From assembly GCF_039523435.1 (NCBI RefSeq), contig NZ_BAAAFH010000003.1:558001-622000 (forward strand): a DNA stretch of 64,000 nucleotides. The letters run 5' to 3'. The stretch's first letter is position 1, and every line of letters starts with the position of its first letter. Below the pieces are notes generated by a model. The model saw only the letters and a program-made list of their open reading frames with translations. It searched no databases and was not told the DNA's origin. Source of the stretch: Wandonia haliotis (GTDB lineage: Bacteria > Bacteroidota > Bacteroidia > Flavobacteriales_D > Crocinitomicaceae). Positions 16,421 to 25,124 of the stretch are shown here, one piece after another. Made by a program: the position numbers and the translations under genes.

Positions 16421-18826
16421 TTAGTGAATAACGACAAGACGTTTCGTCTGTCTGCTTTCATTATGATTCGTATACATAATGGTATAAATTCCTTGTGGGA
16501 AATCGGCTGTTTTGATTTCTATAATTTTAGATGTTCCTGAAGGTTGATACATTTTTATCAATTGCCCGGTAGTAGAGTAAACAGCTACACTCCCATTTCC
16601 TAACTGTTGACCGAAGTCAAGAATTGCGTATTCATTTGCCGGATTAGGAAACAGACTGATAGATGAGGTTTCATTTTCTGTAATTCCGTTAGTTTCATCT
16701 GTCAGATTGTAAAGGAGCTGGAAGTCATCAAAATAGAAACCATCTTCCTGAACACCTCCGTCGGCATGAAGAATGAAACGTAATTGAACCATTTCTCCCA
16801 GATAATCATTCAGGTAAATTTCTTCAAGCACCCATTCCGATTGTATTCCGTCATAAATAGGGAAGCCTACGGGTTGTATCCCTACACTTTGCCCTTGCCA
16901 GTTTGTCTGATCTACTCCCGGATTGGTGTATTGCCCACACAGTTGAGTCCAGGAATTACCATTGTCAGAGGAAATTTCGAACGCCGCGTAATCCCAATCC
17001 GGTTCAATATCCCACTTTGCGTAGAAACGCACCATGGCAGCGGTCGCTTCGGTAAGATCTATCGTTTGATGATATTTGTAAATCTTGTAATCGTCAGCCT
17101 CATAATTGGACATAGGACTATCTGTGAATGATTTGGAAGGGGAGAAGAATTCCTCTCCGGTCAGTGCCCAATCACCTATCCAGTTTCCGGTAGTAGCTGC
17201 ATCATCAGCAAATTGGAGGGTTGGAGTTCCAAATGTCTTTCGTATCGTATCACGTCTGACCCAGGTGCCATTATCCGTTAGTAATTCATACACAATTTCA
17301 CTGCCGGGTTGAAAATCGGGAAGTATAGAATAAGCGATTGCTCCGGATTGTTCTTCGCGTATATTCAGGTCATATTGAATGGGATTTCCTACCGAAGCTA
17401 AACCGGAAATCGGATGTATTGAAACGGTAATAGTACCATCTTCAAGTCCCAGTCTTTTGATAGAATGGTTAAACACTCCGGTAGCATTATCAAGTGTGGA
17501 AGGATCAAGATCCTTTACCAAAGCGTATCGGTGTGCAAGATGAGAAAGTACCATATTCGTAAAAAGCATTTCTTTGCAAATGGGTTCTATCTGATTGGCT
17601 GCAGGCCAGAAACTTTCACCTATTTCCGGAGTCATAGCAAAAACACTGTCTTTATTTCCAACGCCAATGTCCACTTTGTACATGTAATCGTCTGAATCAC
17701 CGGATGCAGGGTACAATCCTGAACTTTTTTGCGGGAAGTAATTATTATGTTCGCACATGTGACCGGAGATATCGTCAAAATAGTCGTGGTGTTCGGCAAA
17801 TTCTTCGGCTGTTGTACCTACGGGATACAGAAGTGTATTCCCATAAGTGTGAGCGTTCAGCGCAAGTTTAATAGTGTATTGCTCATTCAGCCATTTCATA
17901 GCTTGTGTTTCCGGTTCGGAAAAAGGAGCAGTTCCGGGATAGGTCTCACCATCTGTTTGATTAGAGACTCCTGTTGTATTCCATCCGTACGAGTAATTTC
18001 GGTTCAAATCTACTCCGTACGTTCCGTTGCCGTGATTCCGTCTGTTTTTGCGCCACATTCCTCCTCCGTTGGGATCAGTTGTTTCATTGTAGATGTATCC
18101 GTCAGGGTTGATAACCGGAACAAAAAGCAGCTGCGTATGGTCAACAAGATAAGTTACTTCATCGTCAGAACCATAATTTTCTAGTAAGTACCACATAAAA
18201 TACATCGTTTGAGATAACGATGCCGGTTCACGAGCATGATGAATAGCAGAGTATAGAACATAGGGATCACCGTCGTCTGTATTGGGATTATTTGAAATTT
18301 TCACATGATAAACAGGTCTTCCTTCAAAGGTCTGAAACGTTGAAATAGGGGCTTTAGCTGAAACCAAACCGGGATAAGCAGTTGCCATAGCGTCCAGATC
18401 GTCCAGAAATTCAGCATAGGTATAATACCCGCCCATTGATCCTAATTCAAAATTGGAAGGGCTGATGATATTATCAATTGGGTTTTGTTGAGTTCCCGAA
18501 CATATTCCCCCCTCTTTTTCCAAATTATTTTTGATGTTTGATGTATTTTGTTCTGCATAGAAGCGGCTTACATCATCAATAAGAATTTCATGACGAAATC
18601 CCGATTGTTGTATTAATTCGATCTCAAATTCAGAGAAGTCACTGATGAAAAAAGTGTTTTTTCTGAGATGTCCGTGGTCAATAGCCACACCCATTTCTGC
18701 AAGGGCTCTCAGACCTTCATTATCGGTATAAATTTTGACTTTCGAATACTTCTGCCCGTGCATGGATAGTGAGCATAGTATTGCTAATAAGACCAACGTG
18801 ATCTTTTGGGTAAATATGCGTTTCAT
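16421..18826 (-). CDS. Secreted M14 zinc carboxypeptidase with T9SS sorting domain
   Basis: 801 residues. Signal peptide (about residues 1-24, ending SMHGQ). A leader or propeptide runs to about residue 130, then a peptidase M14 domain: zinc ligands in IHHAREP (His and Glu), an Arg/Asn substrate-binding segment (RKNRRNHG...VDLNRNYSYGW), the third zinc His in LNAHTYGN, and the catalytic Glu in MTPEIGESF. A jelly-roll-like MAM/discoidin-type domain follows (about 540-700, ending FYFDDFQLLYN). The last 80 residues are a type A T9SS C-terminal domain (LFPNPANEYAILDF ... GIYTIMY ... RLVVIH). It should be exported across both membranes and anchored or released at the surface to trim C-terminal residues from peptides. 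Confidence 0.93.
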   Translation of the reverse strand: MKRIFTQKITLVLLAILCSLSMHGQKYSKVKIYTDNEGLRALAEMGVAIDHGHLRKNTFFISDFSEFEIELIQQSGFRHEILIDDVSRFYAEQNTSNIKNNLEKEGGICSGTQQNPIDNIISPSNFELGSMGGYYTYAEFLDDLDAMATAYPGLVSAKAPISTFQTFEGRPVYHVKISNNPNTDDGDPYVLYSAIHHAREPASLSQTMYFMWYLLENYGSDDEVTYLVDHTQLLFVPVINPDGYIYNETTDPNGGGMWRKNRRNHGNGTYGVDLNRNYSYGWNTTGVSNQTDGETYPGTAPFSEPETQAMKWLNEQYTIKLALNAHTYGNTLLYPVGTTAEEFAEHHDYFDDISGHMCEHNNYFPQKSSGLYPASGDSDDYMYKVDIGVGNKDSVFAMTPEIGESFWPAANQIEPICKEMLFTNMVLSHLAHRYALVKDLDPSTLDNATGVFNHSIKRLGLEDGTITVSIHPISGLASVGNPIQYDLNIREEQSGAIAYSILPDFQPGSEIVYELLTDNGTWVRRDTIRKTFGTPTLQFADDAATTGNWIGDWALTGEEFFSPSKSFTDSPMSNYEADDYKIYKYHQTIDLTEATAAMVRFYAKWDIEPDWDYAAFEISSDNGNSWTQLCGQYTNPGVDQTNWQGQSVGIQPVGFPIYDGIQSEWVLEEIYLNDYLGEMVQLRFILHADGGVQEDGFYFDDFQLLYNLTDETNGITENETSSISLFPNPANEYAILDFGQQLGNGSVAVYSTTGQLIKMYQPSGTSKIIEIKTADFPQGIYTIMYTNHNESRQTKRLVVIH

Positions 18827-18931
18827 TTTGGTTTAAAATTTGTTACAATTTATGAAAAATATGAACATCTTCTAAACCAAAGTTTTCAAATTCAGATTCT
18901 TTGGTGAATTCAGCTATTTTGTGAATAGTAT

Positions 18932-19681
18932 CTAGAATAAAGACAAACTGATTCCGAAACTGTATGGAAGTAGTTGTGAACTTTGGGAATTTGTAAACAG
19001 ATCAGAGATAAAAAATGATCCGAACAAAGCCCAGTTGCGGATTCCTATTCTCGCAGTGATACCATATCGAAAACGAGCAATATCAGGATGATTAAATTCT
19101 TTGAATTTTTTTGAACCCTCTTTCCATCTTTCAAATGAACTGATTCGTACACCTGCCTTAAATCCAAGATGGAATTTAAAGTGTTGGTATCCCGGAGACC
19201 GGAATCGGAACTCAACAGGAATTTCAATATAATTAGCAACAAACTTATTCATTTTTCTGGGAGTTTCTCCCGCAAAATGTGGAGTTAGAGTAGTTGTTTC
19301 AAGCGAATCATTACTACGCAGGACACCATTGTTCATAAGGTTGACGTGAGAGAAACTCAGACCTATTCCCATTGAAGCGGTACTCTGTTTATTGAAGGGC
19401 ACATCAAAAAGCAGATTAATATTGTATCCAATAGAATACCACTGTGTCTTTGTCCCATTTTTATCTCCTAGCCAGTCGTTATAACAGATGTCAACAACAA
19501 GCCGGTCATATTTTTCACCCTCTTTTCCGTAACGGGGCTCAAAGCCGGTAAAGCGCCATAGTAATCCGGGGTTGTACCTGCTCTGTGTATCTTGTTTTTT
19601 AATGGTATCTGCCTGAGAAAAGCTGTTTTTCGTAAAAAACAGACAGATAAAAGAAACGAATATAATTAATCTGTAATTCAT
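18932..19681 (-). CDS. Outer-membrane beta-barrel protein (porin-like)
   Basis: 249 residues from the ATG at 19681, whose first bases overlap the galE stop (ATGA). An N-terminal signal peptide (MNYRLIIFVSFICLFFTKNSFSQ) is followed by alternating amphipathic strands ending in the aromatic terminus YSFGISLSLF typical of outer-membrane barrels. This resembles Bacteroidota outer-membrane beta-barrel domain proteins, but no individual family was recognised. The tight coupling to galE suggests co-expression; a functional link to polysaccharide is only inference. Confidence 0.75.
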   Translation of the reverse strand: MNYRLIIFVSFICLFFTKNSFSQADTIKKQDTQSRYNPGLLWRFTGFEPRYGKEGEKYDRLVVDICYNDWLGDKNGTKTQWYSIGYNINLLFDVPFNKQSTASMGIGLSFSHVNLMNNGVLRSNDSLETTTLTPHFAGETPRKMNKFVANYIEIPVEFRFRSPGYQHFKFHLGFKAGVRISSFERWKEGSKKFKEFNHPDIARFRYGITARIGIRNWALFGSFFISDLFTNSQSSQLLPYSFGISLSLF

Positions 19682-20697
19682 TGTTTTCTGTACTTTTTTT
19701 CCCATTCCCAGGCATCCTTTACTGCATCCCTGACAGAGAATTTTGCGTTCCAGTTTAATACGTGTTCTGCTTTATCAACTTTTGCGAAAATTTCTGGAAC
19801 ATCTCCTTCGCGTCGGGGGGCAAACTCCCAATTAACTTCAATAGCATTAACCTCTTCAAAAATACGAATTATTTCGAGGACAGAAGTTCCTTTGCCCGTG
19901 CCGATATTAATTGCGTCAATGAAAGCTTCTTCCTTCTTGTGCATCATTGTAATTGCTGAAACGTGAGCACTTGCCACATCACAAACATGGATGTAGTCGC
20001 GGATACACGATCCGTCAGACGTCGCATAATCGTTACCGAACACGGCAAGTTTTTCCCGTATACCCATGGCCGTTTGCGTAATATAAGGAAGCAGGTTATT
20101 TGGAATTCCCTGTGGTAATTCACCTATTTTCCCTGAAGGGTGTGCCCCGATCGGATTAAAATACCGTAATAATGCGACCCGCATTTGTTTTTTATGCCGG
20201 ACTACATTTTCAAGCATTTTCTCTCCGGCCAGTTTTGTAAACCCATAGGGTGATTGTGGATCCTTGAGAGGTGTTTCCTCAGTGACAACCGGGTCATCGG
20301 GGTCACCATAGACTGTACAGGAAGAAGAGAATACCAGATTTCTGATAGAAAACTTATCCATAGCTATTAGAAGCTGGTTTAATCCGTTGATGTTGTTATC
20401 AAAATAAGCAAGAGGTTTGTGTACGGATTCTCCAACGGCTTTAAAAGCGGCAAAATGGATTACTGACGAGATCTGGTGTGAAGAAAAAATCTTATCATAG
20501 ATGGCTGCATCACGACAGTCACCTTTGTAAAAAGCAGGTTTCACTCCCGTAATATCCTGAATAGCATCGAGAATGCCTTCATGACTGTTGGAGAGATTGT
20601 CCAAAATTATTGGCTCAAATCCCTGAGTTATTAACTCTACTACTGTATGGGATCCGATATAACCTGTTCCGCCTGTGACAAGGATTTTTTCTGACAT
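19678..20697 (-). CDS. galE: UDP-glucose 4-epimerase
   Basis: 339 residues from the ATG at 20697 (MSEKILVTGGTGYIGSH). GalE interconverts UDP-glucose and UDP-galactose with tightly bound NAD. Visible features: NAD motif GGTGYIGSH, SSSCTVYG with the catalytic Ser, Tyr-x-x-x-Lys as SPYGFTKLAGE, and the sugar-nucleotide segment LRYFNPIGAHPSG. Its length is typical. The stop overlaps the ATG of the outer-membrane protein downstream. It supplies UDP-galactose for surface glycans (family knowledge). An upstream open extension to 20733 is not used. Confidence 0.97.
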   Translation of the reverse strand: MSEKILVTGGTGYIGSHTVVELITQGFEPIILDNLSNSHEGILDAIQDITGVKPAFYKGDCRDAAIYDKIFSSHQISSVIHFAAFKAVGESVHKPLAYFDNNINGLNQLLIAMDKFSIRNLVFSSSCTVYGDPDDPVVTEETPLKDPQSPYGFTKLAGEKMLENVVRHKKQMRVALLRYFNPIGAHPSGKIGELPQGIPNNLLPYITQTAMGIREKLAVFGNDYATSDGSCIRDYIHVCDVASAHVSAITMMHKKEEAFIDAINIGTGKGTSVLEIIRIFEEVNAIEVNWEFAPRREGDVPEIFAKVDKAEHVLNWNAKFSVRDAVKDAWEWEKKYRKQ

Positions 20698-20734
20698 TGT
20701 CAAAATTTGTTTTTCCAAAGGTAAAAAAACCACT

Positions 20735-20742
20735 TAATTTTG
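20735..20742 (+). promoter_or_regulatory. TAnnTTTG promoter element for the 63-aa membrane protein
   Basis: TAATTTTG ends 7 bases before the ATG at 20750, so transcription would begin at about the start codon (near-leaderless). A TTTG at 20706-20709 is a possible -33 element with a 25-base spacer, rather long. Confidence 0.4.
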
Positions 20743-20749
20743 TAAGCAG

Positions 20750-20941
20750 ATGTCAGAAAAGGACAACATAAAGTTTAACTTCTCGCAATACCGAAGGCAT
20801 TCGAAAAGTTACAGATACCTGATCAGGATAGGAATTTATATTCTCATCCTCGGGGTTCTTCTGTGGTTGATACAGGTCAAACAGCAAAAGAAGAGCAGAC
20901 CTGCAGAAGATATCTATGTTCCTGAAATCATTCAGGAGTAG
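20750..20941 (+). CDS. Small single-TM membrane protein
   Basis: 63 residues: a basic N-terminal third, one strongly hydrophobic TM helix (about residues 24-42, YRYLIRIGIYILILGVLLWL), then a short charged tail (QVKQQKKSRPAED). Not recognised. It starts 53 bases after the divergent galE start and ends 70 bases before metG, on the same strand as metG but with metG having its own promoter motif. The positive-inside rule is ambiguous because both sides are basic. The start ATG is the first in frame and fits the promoter motif 7 bases upstream. Confidence 0.6.
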   Translation: MSEKDNIKFNFSQYRRHSKSYRYLIRIGIYILILGVLLWLIQVKQQKKSRPAEDIYVPEIIQE

Positions 20942-20983
20942 GAACAGTGGCAGGTAATTCAGAGAAATAATCATAATTCTGTT

Positions 20984-20991
20984 TACATTTG
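20984..20991 (+). promoter_or_regulatory. TAnnTTTG promoter element for metG
   Basis: TACATTTG ends 20 bases before the metG ATG at 21012, a position typical of Bacteroidota -7 elements. It supports a separate promoter for metG rather than read-through from the 63-aa gene. Confidence 0.55.
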
Positions 20992-21011
20992 TCGTTTTAA
21001 TCCGATAGTTC

Positions 21012-23081
21012 ATGCAAAAAACCAGATATACAGTTACAGCGGCGCTACCATACGCTAATGGTCCATTACACTTAGGTCATGTTGCCGGGGTTTATTTACC
21101 GGCTGATATTTTTGTACGTTTTCTGCGAATGAATGATGAAGATGTAGCTTTTATTTGCGGGAGCGATGAGCATGGAGCTGCAATTACCCTACGGGCAAAA
21201 AAAGAAGGTATCACTCCTCAGGAAATCGTAGATAAATATCATGGCATTATAGGGAAAGCATTCAAAGATTTTGATATTTCTCTGGATATTTTTCACCGGA
21301 CATCTGCTCCGCTACATTATAAAACAGCTCAGGATTTTTTTAAAAAACTGGATGATGAAGGACAGTTTATCCAGGAAACTACAGAACAATATTATGACGA
21401 GGAATACAAACAATTCCTTGCGGACAGATACATAACCGGAACGTGTCCGAATTGTAACAGTGAGGGGGCGTACGGAGATCAATGTGAAAAATGCGGGACG
21501 ACTTTAAGTCCCACTGAGTTGATTAACCCGATATCAACGTTGAGCGGATCGCGTCCTGTGTTGAAATCAACCTCTCATTGGTTCCTTCCAATGGACAGGC
21601 ATGAAGAATGGTTGAGAGGATGGATTAAAGAGGGTGTGTTGGAAGGGAAACAGCATCATGATCCTAAACAATGGCGAAACCAGGTAATAGGTCAGTGTAT
21701 GTCCTGGATCGACGGGGGATTAAAACCCCGTGCAATGACAAGAGACCTTGACTGGGGAATTCCCGTTCCTGTCGAAGGTGCTGACGGAAAAGTATTATAC
21801 GTTTGGTTAGATGCACCGATTGGTTATATTTCAGCTACTAAACAGTGGGCAGAAGATACAGGGAAGAACTGGGAAGATTACTGGAAAAATGAAGATACAA
21901 AATTGATTCATTTTATAGGAAAAGATAATATTGTTTTCCATGCGATCATCTTCCCTATCTTACTGAAAGCTCATGGCGAGTTTATCCTTCCGGATAACGT
22001 TCCTGCTTCCGAGTTTTTAAATCTGGAAGGAGACAAATTTTCAACATCCCGAAACTGGGCAGTGTGGCTGCACGAATTTTTAGCGGATCATCCGGATAAA
22101 GTGGATGAATTGAAATATACCCTAACAGCTATTGCTCCGGAGTCGAAGGATGCTGAATTTACCTGGAAAGAGTTTCAGGCGCGCGTAAATAATGAGTTAG
22201 CTGATATTCTTGGTAATTTCATTAACCGGGCTTTGGTATTATCTCATAAGTACTACGAAGGGACAGTTCCTCCTCAGGGAAAATTAACAGAGGAAGACAA
22301 AAAGCTTATGGCTGAGGTAAAACAGGTTCCAGAGCGAATCGCTACCCTAATTCATAGGTATAAGTTTCGGGAAGCTCAAAGTGAAGCTATGAATCTGGCA
22401 CGTATGGCAAATAAGTATCTTGCCGATACGGAGCCATGGAAACTGGTAAAACAAGATCCTGAGCGCGTAAAAACAATTATGAACATTGCATTACAGATTT
22501 CAGCTAATTTGTCTGTTGTTCTTCGTCCTTTCTTGCCGGGTACAGCGGATAAAATTGCCGACTTCTTAAATCTGTCGGAATTGAAATGGGCAGAAGCCGG
22601 ACGCATGAATCTTTTACAGGAAGGTGATATGATAAACAAGCCTTCCATATTATTTGGTAAGATTGACGACGAATTTGTTGAACAGGAGTTGGAGAAATTG
22701 AAAGCATCACAAAAATTAAATGCTGATAAAGCGAGCGATATGACACCACAAAAAGAGCTTATTAATTTTGATGATTTTGTCAAGATGGATATTCGATTGG
22801 GTAAAATCCTCGAAGCGGAACGTGTTCCTAAAGCGGATAAACTTCTAAAACTTTTAGTCGATACCGGAATTGATAAAAGAACGATCGTTTCTGGCATCGC
22901 TGAGCACTATTCAGCAGAAGAGGTTGTTGGAAAGACAGTTAGTGTTTTACTTAATCTGGCTCCAAGAAAAATCAGAGGAGTTGAATCTCAGGGAATGATT
23001 TTGATGGCAGAAGACGCTAACGGAAACCTTGCTTTTGTTTCTCCGGAAAAGGAGATGAATCCGGGGGGAGAAGTACGCTAA
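21012..23081 (+). CDS. metG: Methionyl-tRNA synthetase
   Basis: 689 residues, full-length MetG1 type. Class I catalytic motifs: HIGH-type PYANGPLHLGH at the N-terminus and a KMSKS-type KFSTSR at about residue 343. A zinc-binding insert with CPNC and CEKC (about residues 144-164) is followed by an anticodon-binding helical domain and a C-terminal OB-fold tRNA-binding domain starting at about 585 (FVKMDIRLGKILEAERVPKADKL). It charges tRNA-Met with methionine. The start ATG follows a promoter TACATTTG motif 20 bases upstream. Confidence 0.98.
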   Translation: MQKTRYTVTAALPYANGPLHLGHVAGVYLPADIFVRFLRMNDEDVAFICGSDEHGAAITLRAKKEGITPQEIVDKYHGIIGKAFKDFDISLDIFHRTSAPLHYKTAQDFFKKLDDEGQFIQETTEQYYDEEYKQFLADRYITGTCPNCNSEGAYGDQCEKCGTTLSPTELINPISTLSGSRPVLKSTSHWFLPMDRHEEWLRGWIKEGVLEGKQHHDPKQWRNQVIGQCMSWIDGGLKPRAMTRDLDWGIPVPVEGADGKVLYVWLDAPIGYISATKQWAEDTGKNWEDYWKNEDTKLIHFIGKDNIVFHAIIFPILLKAHGEFILPDNVPASEFLNLEGDKFSTSRNWAVWLHEFLADHPDKVDELKYTLTAIAPESKDAEFTWKEFQARVNNELADILGNFINRALVLSHKYYEGTVPPQGKLTEEDKKLMAEVKQVPERIATLIHRYKFREAQSEAMNLARMANKYLADTEPWKLVKQDPERVKTIMNIALQISANLSVVLRPFLPGTADKIADFLNLSELKWAEAGRMNLLQEGDMINKPSILFGKIDDEFVEQELEKLKASQKLNADKASDMTPQKELINFDDFVKMDIRLGKILEAERVPKADKLLKLLVDTGIDKRTIVSGIAEHYSAEEVVGKTVSVLLNLAPRKIRGVESQGMILMAEDANGNLAFVSPEKEMNPGGEVR

Positions 23082-23148
23082 AATCAACTATTTTTTGATC
23101 GGGACTAATTTTTTGTGAACTTAATCTACGGAGGGTTGTTCTAACCGT

Positions 23149-24018
23149 ATGGCAGAGTACAAGATAAAAGATCTTGAAAGTTTAACGGGGATCAAGGCGC
23201 ATACGATACGTATGTGGGAGAAGCGTTATAGCTTGTTGGAACCTTGTCGTACCGATACGAATGTAAGAACATATTCAGATGAAGATCTACAAACAATATT
23301 GTTAGTTTCAGTTCTGGTTAATAGTGGATTAAAGATTTCTTTTATAGCAGAAATGACACCGGAAGAACGGTCGTCAAGAGTACAGAAGTTATATAATAAA
23401 TCACTTGAAAACAGTTCTGTTGAGCAGTTAGTGCTTTCATTATTACGATTAGACGAAACCCTTTTTAATTCGGTCTTTGATGATCTGGTAAAAGAGAAAG
23501 GGATGGAGGTTGCATTTTCACATTATGTTATTCCTTTTCTCGACAAAATCGGTATCATGTGGCTTGTCGGCACAATTAATCCTGCACAGGAGCACTTTGT
23601 AGCCCACCTAATTCGTCAGAAGATTATCGCTTCCATTGATAAGGTAAGGACGAAAGTAGAAAATCCCGAACGTAGAGCTGTACTTTATCTTCCAGAGCAT
23701 GAATGGCATGAGTTGGGACTGTTGTTTTATCATTATATTCTAAAAGAGGAGGGATGGAAAGTTTTCTATCTGGGACAATCAGTTCCTTTGGATGCACTGG
23801 AGGCGATTGTAAAACAGATCCAACCTGATTTTTTGGTGACTTCCTGGGTGGTAAATGCAGATGATAATGCACTTGATGAGCATGTTCGAAAGGTGAGAGA
23901 GTTTTACTCCGGAGTATTGGCGATTGGAGGAAAACAGGTAATGGAAAAGGGGAAAAAAGACTTTTTAGTGATACAAAATCACGAAGATTTACACCGGATT
24001 ATTTCTGATTTGAAATAA
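23149..24018 (+). CDS. MerR-family regulator with CarH-like adenosylcobalamin-binding domain
   Basis: 289 residues: an N-terminal MerR HTH (about 1-70, with HTIRMWEKRY and the winged R-T-Y-S segment), then a B12-binding fold. The AdoCbl photoreceptor signature of CarH is present: Trp138, nine residues, then Glu148-His149 (W-x9-EH), and the lower-ligand motif E-x-H-x-x-G at Glu185-Trp-His187-Glu-Leu-Gly190. In CarH, AdoCbl drives DNA binding in the dark and light releases it (family knowledge). Its targets cannot be read here; it stands alone between metG and convergent rlmH. A CrtI-like gene is 37 kb away. Confidence 0.88.
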   Translation: MAEYKIKDLESLTGIKAHTIRMWEKRYSLLEPCRTDTNVRTYSDEDLQTILLVSVLVNSGLKISFIAEMTPEERSSRVQKLYNKSLENSSVEQLVLSLLRLDETLFNSVFDDLVKEKGMEVAFSHYVIPFLDKIGIMWLVGTINPAQEHFVAHLIRQKIIASIDKVRTKVENPERRAVLYLPEHEWHELGLLFYHYILKEEGWKVFYLGQSVPLDALEAIVKQIQPDFLVTSWVVNADDNALDEHVRKVREFYSGVLAIGGKQVMEKGKKDFLVIQNHEDLHRIISDLK

Positions 24019-24031
24019 AGTTATGACCTTG

Positions 24032-24505
24032 TTATTCATGGTGATATGGCTCATTCCGAAGAATCGTCATTGCTCTGTACGTTTGTTCCAGAAAAAAAAG
24101 ACGAATCATCTGGTGTGAAAAAGTCATTTTGGAGAGAGACAGCTTTTCATTGGCTCTTTGATATACGGTTTCACTAAAACCATACGGACCTCCAATTACA
24201 AAAACAGTTGTTTTTATTCCCCTGTTGAATAGGTTCTGATAGTAGTCTGCAAACTGAACAGAGGTATACATCTTACCCTTGTCGTCTAATAAGACAAGAT
24301 GATCACCTGATTGAATTTTGTTAAGAATTGCAGTTCCTTCCTGTTCTTTTACTTGTTCGTGGGTAAGCTTTTTCGCATTTTTTATATCCAGGATTTCAAT
24401 TTTTTCAAAGGGGACATATTTGACTAATCGTTTTATGTATTCTTCTTCTCCTTTCTCCAGAAAATCTTTCCCTGTTTTTCCTACACAGACTAACTTTATC
24501 TTCAT
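24032..24505 (-). CDS. rlmH: 23S rRNA (pseudouridine(1915)-N3)-methyltransferase
   Basis: 157 residues, the family's standard length. RlmH is a SPOUT methyltransferase that uses SAM to methylate pseudouridine 1915 in helix 69 of 23S rRNA. The knotted C-terminal SAM site shows FVIGGPYGFS followed by SLSKMTFSHQMIRLFFLEQTYRA, and the terminal NEPYHHE is the usual C-terminus. The ATG at 24505 is the expected start (MKIKLVCVGKT). It is convergent with the CarH-like gene 13 bases away and immediately downstream of an unknown 135-residue gene. Confidence 0.97.
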   Translation of the reverse strand: MKIKLVCVGKTGKDFLEKGEEEYIKRLVKYVPFEKIEILDIKNAKKLTHEQVKEQEGTAILNKIQSGDHLVLLDDKGKMYTSVQFADYYQNLFNRGIKTTVFVIGGPYGFSETVYQRANEKLSLSKMTFSHQMIRLFFLEQTYRAMTILRNEPYHHE

Positions 24506-24516
24506 GAATCGCGAAT

Positions 24517-24924
24517 TTACGCTGATTTTTCCGATTTTTTCAAACTTTCAATCCATGAGAAGGCTTCATCGGAAGAGTCAAATCGCGCAAACGGAATTTT
24601 TCTCTTGTTAAGTTTTACATAATTGTCTACAATTATTTTCTGTGCCAGATTTCGGGTGATAAAAGCTTCGGCTTTAAAAGGTTCATCTGTTCTGTTCATT
24701 GAAAACAGGCGTGTATCTAGGTCTGTAGTTGAAAATTCCCCGAACTCAAGAATAAGGTAAGCATCTTCAATACCATATTCTTTACGAAAGTCAATAGATT
24801 TTCTTAGACAATCCAAGGTCATTGTTTCGTCTTTTTTTAGTCGGGCATAGTATATAGCACCATCCAGATAGGCGATTTCGATAGTCCCAAGATCATACCA
24901 TTTTCCGATAATAATTTTTTTCAT
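24517..24924 (-). CDS. Conserved-looking small cytoplasmic protein, unknown function
   Basis: 135 residues from the ATG at 24924 (MKKIIIGKWYD); a second in-frame ATG at 24942 is equally possible and gives 141 residues. No signal peptide or TM helix. The pattern of short beta strands and amphipathic helices, with a C-terminal DEAFSWIESLKK helix, resembles SpoIIAA/STAS-like small domains seen in Bacteroidota, but this is a weak impression. It ends 11 bases before rlmH and is probably co-transcribed with it. No catalytic motif could be recognised. Confidence 0.6.
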   Translation of the reverse strand: MKKIIIGKWYDLGTIEIAYLDGAIYYARLKKDETMTLDCLRKSIDFRKEYGIEDAYLILEFGEFSTTDLDTRLFSMNRTDEPFKAEAFITRNLAQKIIVDNYVKLNKRKIPFARFDSSDEAFSWIESLKKSEKSA

Positions 24925-25124
24925 GGTAATTTCCACCAACATTATTTTGTGCCTAGTTTTGGGTTACACAACTCAAATATATAGACAAACAATTGATTTT
25001 ACAAGATAAAACAGTATAATAAGCAGATTGTTTTTGTTTTTCGGTATTTATACTTAATGAAGTCTCTTAAACAGACTTTTGCGTTCAGCGAAATCTGTGT
25101 ATTTTTAGCGAAAAGTACCTTAGA

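Noticed and set aside
17729..18184. Open frame of 151 residues on the plus strand
   Set aside because: Antisense to the M14 peptidase domain; no independent support.
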